Below, one piece after another: positions 56,813-64,000 of a stretch of 64,000 nt of DNA. The first letter of the stretch is position 1. Each line of letters begins with the position of its first letter. The position numbers were made by a program, and so were the translations under genes. Origin of the DNA: Hemileia vastatrix (Eukaryota > Basidiomycota > Pucciniomycetes > Pucciniales > Zaghouaniaceae); assembly GCA_030280995.1 (NCBI GenBank), contig JASXTE010000015.1, positions 124,001 through 188,000 of the forward strand. The letters are read 5' to 3'. A model generated the notes under the pieces. It ran no database searches and was not told the origin of the DNA. It was given only the letters and a program-made list of their open reading frames with translations.

Positions 56813-57327
56813 TGGGAGTTAAATAGGGGTTACCTACTTTCTAAAAAACATACTAAAAAAATTTTTTTTGTAATTTTTTTTCTTTTTTTTTTTTTTGGCA
56901 GAATTTTAGAAAAAAAAATCCTTTACATTCTGTTAAGGACTTTCCCTGTAAATTAAAAAACAAAAAAGGTTTAGATTTTAATTTTTAATTTTTCTTCCAA
57001 ATAACTTTACTGAATTTAATTTTTTTTTTTTAATTTTTTTGTTTTGATTTTTCTTTTACTGATTTTTTTTTTTAATTATTTTGTCAGGATTTTCTGTGAA
57101 GGTTTTTTATAACCAAACTTCAGGTTTTCATTTAATTTTTTTTTTTGAAATAATTTTTACTGAAATTTATATATATATTTTTTTTGTTGTATAAATTTTT
57201 TTTAATTATTTTTAAAAAGGATTTTGCTTTAAATTTTATTTTAAAAGATATTATTAGGTGAGTTTTTTTTTAAAAAAAAATGTGTTAAATTTTTTTTTGA
57301 CATTTTAATTTTTTTCAGATCAAAAAA
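56813..57327. other. AT-rich stretch upstream of the oxygenase gene
   Basis: T-runs and A-runs with no gene. It could hold the promoter of the following gene, but no convincing element was seen. Confidence 0.5.
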
Positions 57328-58623
57328 ATGTCTTCTTGTTCAGATTCACCCCTTACTTCTCTATCATCTTCATCTTCATCCTTTTTATCATCTTCATCTT
57401 TATCATCTCTATCATCTTCTTCAAAATCAACTTCAATACAATCATCTTCTAAATCAACAAAAAAAATTAATGATAATCAATCTCATCAGAATATAAGATA
57501 TCTGAAAAAAAAATTCATCTTCTAAATCATCAAAAAAAATTAAAGATAATCAGTCTCATCAGAAGAAAAGATATCTGAAAAAAAAATTATCTGTGAAAGT
57601 TTTTTTTGTCATGTCCCAAACATTTTTTTCATAAAACTAAAGTAGATAAAACAATCAATATCCAAAAAAATTACCAGAAGATATCAAATATCTAACCAAA
57701 TTTGGAGATGATCAAGCTGTTGCAGTTATCAGTAATACTTATAAAGCTCAATTCATTTTAGAAGTTCATTCATTTGATGGTGTAAAAGATGAATCTTTTA
57801 ATCAACTATCCGATCTTATCATAACTCTTTATCAAATGGCTTTGGTTCAGTTACCTATAAGGAATACAAATTTGTTGGGTGGTATCATGATTGGATTTGG
57901 TTGGAGACCTGGTTTTGTTAAAGGATATTCTCTTGGTATGTCTAATAATTTTTGTTCCATTCTTAATATCATTTCACTTATTTCAATTATATAGGTATAT
58001 ATTCATTGCTCAAGAATATCACTAAAGCTCAAAAAGATGAATATTTTCGCTTATGGGACACTCTACCTTCCTTTAACTCTTTTCTTGCTCTTCAACTCAA
58101 AAAGCTCTGTAATAAAGCATTTGAAAAAAATCATGAACTTGCAACCAAAGTTGGAATACCAAATTGGTGTGACTCCAAATGGGAAGATATCACCCACAAA
58201 TATCTTTTATTTTCTAATGATATTTTCACTAATTCTGGATTCCACAATAGGATTCATATCAATAGGAATGACGCCAATTGTCTTACTTTTGGTATATTCT
58301 CATATATCAATCCAATAACTGGCCAATCAATACCATCTCCAGCTAAAATCAAAGGACATGGTTTATATTTTCCAGACCACCAGTGCATCATTGATTTTGG
58401 TTTGGGAAATAGTATCATTGAAACTATTTATAATTCTTCTCAGGATAATCATAAAACAACCAAAGCTCCTCCTGCTTTGGAATCCTGTCAAGATTTCACA
58501 CGTTTTGGTTGCTCATTTCAAATCAGTCATAAGTTGATTCAAAGAATTAACAAGGTAAAGAAAGAAGGTAAAGTTAATCAATTTAAAAAAACTTTATATA
58601 GATCCAAAAAGTATGGGGATTAG
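57328..58623 (+). pseudogene. TET/JBP-like 2OG-Fe(II) oxygenase gene (decayed N-terminus)
   Basis: The conserved part starts in the frame from 57,650 (AQFILEVHSF, GWRPGFVKGYSL). It is interrupted by a 59-bp intron (GTATGT to TTATATAG, 57,936-57,994) and continues 57,995-58,623. The core shows GFHNRIHINRNDAN, LTFGIFSYINPITGQ, IKGHGLYFPDHQCIIDFG, then QDNHKTT (second metal-ligand His) and FTRFGCSFQIS (Arg for 2-oxoglutarate). This matches fungal TET/JBP proteins, which oxidise 5-methylcytosine in DNA. The first motif reads HIN rather than HxD, so activity is doubtful. Upstream, a Ser-rich frame (57,328-57,525) and its shifted near-duplicate (about 57,514-57,620) look like a broken N-terminus, with stops between 57,620 and 57,650. 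Known fungal TET/JBP expansions associate with KDZ transposons; this one lies in a Harbinger element. Confidence 0.75.
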
Positions 58624-58919
58624 AGTTGTCATCAAAAATTTTATATTTTTTCATAAATTTTTAATAAATATTTTTTATATATCAATTTCCTCAACTAAAG
58701 TAATGGGCCAACAACCTTTGGTTGTATAACAGGTAATCATGATAACATTTATTTGTTTCATGGGGTTCCTCTAGCCTATTCCTGTGGAAAGTCCCAAACT
58801 TTTGTTTCTAGATTTGATCTGCATTTTGGCTTGAGGAATTGTCATTACTTTAAACTAGGGAAATTGATATACATTAGATATTTATTTAATAATTTATGTA
58901 ATTATATTAAATTTATATG

Positions 58920-59345
58920 ACTTTCACCCCTTACTTCAATAAAATTCAGGGGGGGAGGTATTGCCAAATTTTCAAATCTGACATTCAAAATTGAAGACTT
59001 GTAAAAATTTTGGGGATACCCACCCCTTGCTTCAATAAAATGTAGGGGGGGTATTGCCAAATTTTCAAATGTAACATGTAAAATTTTTGACTTGTAAATA
59101 TTTTGGTGAAAAAATTTTGGTGATACCCATCCCTTACTTCAATAAAATGCAGGGGGGGTATTTCCAAAATTTCTTATAAGACTTGTGAAATTCTTGAAAT
59201 GTAAGAATTTTGGGGATACTGGTAAAATGCAGGGGGTAGTAAAGCCAAAGTTTCATATAAGACTTTCAAGATTCATGACATGAAAGAATCTTGGTGATAC
59301 CCACCCCTTACTTCAAAAAAATCCAGGGGTGGGGGATTGTCAAAT
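58920..59345. repeat. G-run minisatellite downstream of the oxygenase gene
   Basis: About five diverged units of roughly 100 bp, each with CCCCTTACTTCAATAAAAT, a GCAGGGGGGG-like run, TATTGCCAAATTTTC and TTTTGGGGATACCCA. The stretch 58,624-58,919 before it has no gene. Confidence 0.75.
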
Positions 59346-59506
59346 TTTCAAAGGAGACATGAAAGTTTTATTTAAAAAAAGAATATTTAACATTAAAATA
59401 TGAAGACTCAAGTAATGATCGATAGAGTAATGAAATACATGAAGTTATTGTAAATTTTATGTACAAATAAATATTAACAGTTAAAGTGTGAGAGAAATAA
59501 AACAAA

Positions 59507-60909
59507 TTAGACATCCAACAATTTCGTTAAACGTTCAATTTCCTCAACAGATTTATTAGCTTTAACACATTCTATCAAGAAATCTTTCTTTTTGGAATTT
59601 CCTTCATGATCAAACTTTTATTTCATCTGCTCTAACAAGTTTTGATGTTCAAGTGTTTTCTCCTCTTTTTTGATTTTTCAATACTTAGAGTTAACTCAAA
59701 CTTCTTCTCCTCCAAATCTTGAGCTTGATCATCCTTCTGTAAAGAGAGCTCATACTACCTCTCCTCCCAATCTTGGGCCCAATCATCCTTTTGTAAAGAG
59801 AGCTCGTACTTCCTCTCTTCAAAATTTTGTTACCTATCTTCCCTCCTTAAAGAGAGCTTGTATTTCTTCTTTTCAAAGCTTAGAGTCTCTTTAGAAATTT
59901 CCACTTGTTCTAGAGTGATAATAAAAATTAATATAAAGTAGAAGAAAAGCAGAGTAAATTGATAAGAGGTATGGTATCACTTACCAGCATCACGTTTCTC
60001 TAAAAATTGTTCCATAGACAAAAAGGGGTTTGTGATGAAGTATCACTTTTTCTTCTTCTTTGGGAGTGTAAATCTAGACTACTTGAATCCCTACGCTTCT
60101 TTTTTAAGGTCATATTTTCCTCCTCATCATTGTCGCTACCTTCAGACTCAGTTGATTGAGGATCCTGGGTTTGTTAGTCAGCCTTTTAAGAAATAAGAAA
60201 AAGATAAGTAAATAAAAAAATAGAATAGATAAGATAAATGAAAAAAGAAACAGACCTGAGTTAGATTTGGTTGGGTTAAATTGCCAATAGGATCTACAGA
60301 AAATCTATCTATATTGGTCTCATTCAAATGAGGAGAGGCTTGAGTGGAGGAAGAGGATGGGAAAATATTTACTTCAACATCATGTTTGGAGATAGGATCT
60401 TCTCTATCCAACATGTTTACAGGATTAACATTGGCTTGCTCTCCAAAAATTGCATCCATCTCTTTAAAGTAAGGACATAAAGATTAAAGTTTATCGTCTA
60501 TGGATTTGATACCCTTAGTTATATTGATTTCGGTAACCCCAAAACCAGTGGAAGATGAAAGAGCCTTTGCCTTCTTGTATTTGGCTTGGTAATTCTTGAA
60601 GCGTTCAGACATCTGTTTAGGCAAAATATCAGTCATTCCCTTGGTCTTATTCCGTAATTCATTTGCCATTAGAAGATAGCCATTAACTTTTGATGCTGGG
60701 GGCCGTCCTACTTTAGTTGCATACTCAGTACCAAAACAAGAATCATAGTTATATTTGGTTTTCAGCCAGTTGATAAGAATGAGATGATCATCTTTTTTTA
60801 ATTGAAAAGTCTTAGATTTCTCGGCTGAGCGGGGGAAAGAGGGAGTGGTGGGATTTGAAGAACAACCGGGTGATGGCTGCCTTTGAGAAGATCTAGGACG
60901 ACAAGGCAT
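59507..60909 (-). pseudogene. Harbinger DNA-binding partner gene (Myb/SANT-like, by position), three exons
   Basis: Exon 1 (60,256-60,909) starts at an ATG (MPCRPRSSQRQ). It contains a helical DNA-binding-like domain (KKDDHLILINWLKTKY, LPKQMSERFKNYQAKYKKA), a TAA at 60,484-60,486, then CPYFKEMDAIFGEQANVNP. Intron 1 is 60,165-60,255 (GTCTGT; branch-like CTAAC; CAG). Exon 2 (59,985-60,164) is acidic then basic (SEGSDNDEEEN, LKKKRRDSSS) and has a 1-bp frame slip before MEQFLEKRDAG. Intron 2 is 59,910-59,984 (GTAAGT to CTCTAG). Exon 3 (59,507-59,909) encodes a Glu/Lys coiled coil with tandem YELSLQKDD-type repeats and a stop. In PIF/Harbinger elements a second protein binds DNA and helps the transposase enter the nucleus; the name rests on position and layout. 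Confidence 0.7.
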
Positions 60910-61276
60910 GTTAAAATATAAATGAAGATAAAAAGGAGCAGAAACAAGCAGATGAGATTGTTAGGGGTTCTGAGCAGATAGAATGGACAGGATAGGATGA
61001 GAATTGGAGTGTGCAGAAAAGTAGAAGGCATATCCTGAGAGTAGTCCAAGATGTGGTTATGGCAGAATGTAGGTCAAGATGTGGTTATGACAGAAAGTTT
61101 TCAAAGATGTGGTTATGAAAAATTGAGTAAAAAATGTCAGATAAGAGGTGAAAATTGAAACGTAAAGTGTTTAATAACCCAATTATTAGCAAAAATAATT
61201 GCAGAAGATAATTGGGGTATGCTGATTATTTTCTGCAATTAATTTAATTGCGGATCCCTGAAAATTGATGCCCCCT
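60910..61276. other. Right subterminal region of Harbinger
   Basis: It contains three tandem copies of AAGATGTGGTTATG near 61,045, 61,075 and 61,103, then AT-rich DNA and the right TIR (61,245-61,276). The repeats could be binding sites or the promoter of the minus-strand gene; this is inference. Confidence 0.55.
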
Positions 61277-61806
61277 ATTTTAATGATTTATAATATTCAA
61301 TATTATCTAGTCATAAAATAAGTATATAATTTTTTCAATTCTTGAAAATAATACAATAAATAATATAAATGCACAAAATAGCCTTTCATGAACAAATTGA
61401 CATATTTCAAATTGTAGTTTCTCCATTTATTTCTGGCCAAAGAAACTTATATAATAATTTCAGATGGTATCTTGCTGTATCTATACATTGGTGTTCTTTT
61501 TTTTTAAATTGCAAAGAAACTGCTTAAATAGTCTAAAATATGTATTTTTCAGATTAATTTGAGTGTGGTCTGCACTGTATTAAAATTTCTATAAAAAAAT
61601 CTCATTCTTCATACCTCAAGATTTTCTCAAAGTATTATTACCTATGATTCATTAAATGTTCAAGTTGTATTCATATTGAGTTCACCAGAATGTCTATATT
61701 TTTTCTTGGTGGTTTCATCACTAATTCAATGTGGGCTCAAAAAGATATGAATTAGGGTTCAAGTTGGTGGACTTGCTAGCAAGTCTTCCCCCCATATTGT
61801 ATGGTG
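61277..61806. other. T-inner right arm, no gene
   Basis: AT-rich DNA of T-inner ending in its TIR with the GACTTGCTAGCAAGTC-type palindrome (about 61,770-61,786). The subterminal sequence is the counterpart of 36,640-36,720 in inverted orientation. Confidence 0.65.
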
Positions 61807-63277
61807 TTAGTCTTTACAGCAGCTCACTCACATCTCCTGCCAAATTAAGGGACTGGGGAGGATGGGGGAGGTGATAAAAGCCTCTTAATCACTTCTCCCA
61901 GACCTCCTTAGTCTATACAGCACCTCACTCACATCTCCAGCCAAAGTAAGGGACTGGGGGAGGTGAGTGAAGGGCTGGAAAGGTCTTGGGAAGGTGAGAA
62001 AGGGCTAGGGGAGGTAAGAAAGAGCTTGGGGATGTGCACAATAGACTGGGGAGGTGAGTAATAATTTGAGAATGTTAGAAAAAGGCTGGTGAGGGATAAT
62101 GGAGGTGATTTGGGTGATTGAGGGGAATGGGAGGTGAGAGAGAGGTTGAAAAAGGGGTGGAGTTGTGCTAAAAGTGAAAATAGAGTGGAGGGGAGTAGTG
62201 AGGAAGGCTTAAACTTAGATTTTGAAGCTTTAAATTTGTAGCAAATGTATCAGGAGGGCAATAAAAAGGTGGGGAGTGATAATAGAATTAACAGAAATGA
62301 AAAGGCAGAGAAATTTGTGTGGAGAGATGGAGAGGTTGTCCATTGAGGTAGTGAAAAATGGAGAGTGAACTTTGTTCTTTGGGTGAACATCAGAGTCCAC
62401 CCCCTTAATCTACAGCTCTATTCTTCCAATATGGAAAATGATTGATAATTATTTTTTATTGATTTTTTTGAGCTCAAACCTAGAGTTTATACGTCTTTAT
62501 TTTATATTTTTGACTTATAATGCACTTTAAGACTAAGAAAGTAACATAGTAAAATAATTGGTAATGAAATACTATTTTGCTTTTTTACACAAGAATTCAC
62601 ATAATTCTTCTGATAACTGTACATTATATAAATAAATAATATAATAGGAAAGTTGTAGCAAAAAGTTGAAAACTAGAACAAAACATTTAAAGAAATTTTA
62701 AATGATTGAACTTATGTATTTTTTGAGTTTATTGTATTTATTTTTAAATGTAATAATAAAATATGTTGGTTATATTTCATAATCAGAAATAATAAAAATA
62801 CAAAAAAAAAATCAGGTAATATGGTGTAAATTAAAAAATAAAAGCTTCAAATTCTTGGTTAAAAGGAGTTATCAATAAAAAGAACCACTGATCTTATTTT
62901 ATATATTTTCAAAGAAAAAAATAGAATAAAATCATTAGAGAGGTTAAAAGTGATGTATTTGAAATAAACAGTATAATTTTCAGTATTTTTAATGATCAAG
63001 TGAAATTCAAAATGATAATGATTTTGATTTTGATGATTAAAATTCTGTGAATGGATCAGAATATTAATCTTCCCTGGTTATTATTTCTATAAATTATTCA
63101 TTAAACTTTCACTATTATTCCAGCACAAACTCATCCATTTTTGGTTATAAGCTCAAGATGAGTTAAAAGTAAAGTTCAGCCTGAGTCAAGTCTGAGTTCA
63201 GTCTGAGTCCAGTCTGAGTTCCATCTGACTTCAAGTTGAGGACTTTCTAGCAAGTCCCCCCCAAATATTGTGTGGTG
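61807..63277. repeat. T-outer right arm with A/G-rich tandem repeats
   Basis: Two units of ~110 bp (TTAGTCT-TACAGCA-CTCACTCACATCTCC and following AAGGGACTGGGG) start at about 61,807 and 61,910. The first is interrupted by T-inner, and its beginning is at 37,550-37,591. From 61,960 to 62,340 shorter units (GGGGAGGTGAG, AGGGCT) follow. From about 62,400 the DNA is AT-rich, with tandem GAGTCCAGTCTGAGTTC-like repeats at 63,175-63,235 just inside the TIR. No gene. Confidence 0.75.
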
Positions 63278-63972
63278 AGTTATAAATTTAAATTATAAAT
63301 TTATTAATTTATTAATTATATATAATTATTAAATAATTATATACATATCTTATAAACCATAAATATTGGGCCCTTTTTTGGCCCTGAATTTTGGCAGAAA
63401 AATTATTAATTAAGTTAAAACACTCACTTAATAAAAAATATTCCAATTTTTACTTTAAATTAGTAATTTCATTAAATTAATTATTTTTTTGACTCAAATT
63501 AGTTATTACAATAATGAAATAGTTTAAAACAATTATTTATCCATGTTTTATACTAACTTATTTAATCATACTTCTAAAATAGTATATTTTCTGATGTTTC
63601 ACATAAATTTTTTACCATTTTAAATATATTATAAAACTTGTCTTATCTTAAAAGTTTTAAACCTGTGTTTCAGACCACTTTAATGTTTAATTTAATTTTA
63701 ATACACTGTTTGGGTTTAAGTTGGTGGATAAATGGGCTCTTACTCATATTTTTTACATGTTTTATATTTTCCCCGTACATTATTGCTACATTTATTTCAT
63801 TACCGTTTTATCTTGTTTTATATTTAATATAATTTTTATGGCGCTTCAGAGGGCCCCTTGCCTATATAAAGGCCTTGAGAAACCCCCTGTAGCCCCATCA
63901 CTTATTTTATAAACTATTACACTATACTTTATTTGTATAAATAAATAATTACAAATTTTTATTACATATAAT
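63278..63972 (+). repeat. Gypsy-B1 3' LTR, second part
   Basis: Collinear with the B3 LTR from its AGTTATAA region onward. It includes the shared block GCGCTTCAGAG (63,841), the TATA-like CCTATATAAAGG (about 63,860) and CCCATCACTT. It breaks off at 63,972, where a Harbinger-type end begins. Confidence 0.8.
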
Positions 63973-64000
63973 AGGGGGTATCAAAATTAGAAATCTTCCA
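63973..64000 (+). mobile_element. Possible left end of another Harbinger-type element
   Basis: AGGGGGTATCAA repeats the first 12 bp of the Harbinger left end at 48,345 and interrupts the Gypsy-B1 LTR. Only 28 bp are visible, and similarity fades after the 12 bp. Confidence 0.45.

Larger units (their letters stand above)
48345..61276. mobile_element. PIF/Harbinger-type DNA transposon with extra cargo
   Basis: The left end is AGGGGGTATCAATGTTCAGG and the right end, reverse-complemented, AGGGGGCATCAATTTTCAGG; both continue GATCCGCAATTA. ATT flanks both ends (48,342-48,344 and 61,277-61,279). The contents are a HARBI1-like transposase pseudogene (+), a pyrimidine/purine inverted repeat, a TET/JBP-like oxygenase gene (+), a minisatellite and a multi-exon minus-strand gene for the presumed DNA-binding partner. 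Gypsy-C is inserted near the left end. Without Gypsy-C the element is about 7.2 kb. A transposase plus a second DNA-binding protein and 3-bp duplications are the hallmarks of this superfamily. The oxygenase is not a standard component. Confidence 0.85.
37592..61806 (-). mobile_element. T-inner: same family, opposite orientation (about 1.9 kb without its inserts)
   Basis: The left end is CACCACACAATATTTGGAGG and the right end, reverse-complemented, CACCATACAATATGGGGGGA. TTA flanks both (37,589-37,591 and 61,807-61,809). Its left subterminal DNA matches the right end of T-outer (CAACTTGAAGTCAGATGGAA), and its right subterminal DNA matches the left end of T-outer (TTGAACCCTAATTCATATCT), so it lies inverted within it. 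The C/T-rich stretch at 38,010-38,400 is the reverse complement counterpart of the A/G-rich stretch at 61,960-62,400. It has no transposase. Gypsy-B3 and the Harbinger element are inserted in it. Confidence 0.8.
36604..63277 (+). mobile_element. T-outer: second-family TIR element (about 2.45 kb without its inserts)
   Basis: The left end is CACCACACAATATGGGGGGG and the right end, reverse-complemented, CACCACACAATATTTGGGGG. Both are followed by a perfect or near-perfect palindrome around GCTAGC or CTAG (GACTTGCTAGCAAGTC type). AGT flanks it (36,601-36,603 and 63,278-63,280), and the Gypsy-B1 LTR is collinear across it. No transposase is present. The interior of the right arm is A/G-rich with ~30-bp and ~110-bp tandem units (GGGACTGGGGGAGGTGAG). 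The insert T-inner splits it at a TTA. The end layout (CACCAC, then a GCTAGC palindrome, 3-bp duplication) parallels E1/E2 although the sequences differ. Confidence 0.82.
9205..63972 (+). mobile_element. Gypsy-B1, old chromovirus-like Ty3/gypsy element split by nested insertions
   Basis: Segments collinear with gypsy B3 lie at 9,205-9,948, 20,454-21,503, 24,131-25,402, 34,664-34,700, 35,967-36,603 and 63,278-63,972. Between them sit E1, E2, B2, a solo LTR and the nested second TIR family. Each junction shows host sequence resuming where it broke off, with a short duplication: ATT, TAT/TAA, AGAAT, ACTGT and AGT in that order. B1 is 5'-truncated at 9,205, and its 3' LTR starts at 36,299 (TGTCAGCCAGGCT). 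Its coding parts are full of stops and indels, so it is the oldest layer to the right of Gypsy-A. Confidence 0.85.

Noticed and set aside
57620..57650. Intron joining the Ser-rich frame to the oxygenase core
   Set aside because: No GT-AG pair in this interval restores the frame that leads into the core; decay by small indels and stops fits better.
36604..61806. Pairing the left end at 36,604 with the right end at 61,806 (and 37,592 with 63,277) as two overlapping elements
   Set aside because: Subterminal similarity suggests this pairing, but target duplications (AGT at 36,601 and 63,278; TTA at 37,589 and 61,807) and tandem-repeat continuity across the inner element show an inverted copy nested in an outer one.

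Overview
The window is almost entirely transposable-element DNA from an AT-rich eukaryotic genome, most likely a basidiomycete fungus and plausibly a rust (Pucciniales). The reasons are short GT-AG introns of about 60-90 bp, a Ty3/gypsy reverse transcriptase of a type I associate with basidiomycetes, a PIF/Harbinger (HARBI1-like) transposase, and a TET/JBP-like 2OG-Fe(II) oxygenase. No host housekeeping gene, rRNA or tRNA gene was recognised. The taxonomic call is inference from protein style, not a search result.

Layout. (1) 1-7,300: a decayed, G-rich Ty3/gypsy element (here Gypsy-A) cut by the left window edge. (2) 7,590-9,204: unassigned DNA with one small ORF carrying 14-residue repeats. 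(3) From 9,205 to nearly the right edge: one old Ty3/gypsy chromovirus-like element (Gypsy-B1), opened up by successive insertions. These are TIR element E1 (9,949-20,453), TIR element E2 (21,504-24,130), gypsy copy B2 on the minus strand (25,403-34,663), a solo LTR (34,701-35,966) and, inside the B1 3' LTR, a second TIR family. That second family is nested in itself: the outer element is 36,604-63,277 and the inner 37,592-61,806. The inner element holds gypsy copy B3 (38,689-48,075) and a Harbinger element (48,345-61,276). The Harbinger element holds a further gypsy copy, C (48,474-54,204). For each nested insertion I could read ends and a matching target-site duplication (5 bp for LTR elements, 3 bp for DNA elements), so the order of events is readable.

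The least familiar part is the E1/E2 family. Both copies have the same imperfect terminal inverted repeats (CACCACGGG-like, with a GCTAGC-centred palindrome) and no recognisable transposase. Both are filled with a 46-bp near-perfect palindrome. In E1 the palindrome sits once per unit of a ~606-bp satellite running about 8.6 kb. In E2 seven palindromes separate two short modules that alternate strictly but lie in mixed orientations, as if segments had been flipped between palindromes.

The Harbinger element carries a broken DDE transposase (three in-frame TGA codons, one intron), a broken multi-exon gene for the presumed DNA-binding partner, and a TET/JBP-like oxygenase gene between them. A large C/T-rich to A/G-rich inverted repeat lies beside the oxygenase gene. 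The gypsy copies B2, B3 and C encode Gag, protease, RT, RNase H, integrase and a C-terminal chromodomain. B2 and B3 have frameshifts and stops, and C has lost gag and protease but keeps a 983-codon RT-to-integrase frame. None of the elements looks autonomous as it stands.
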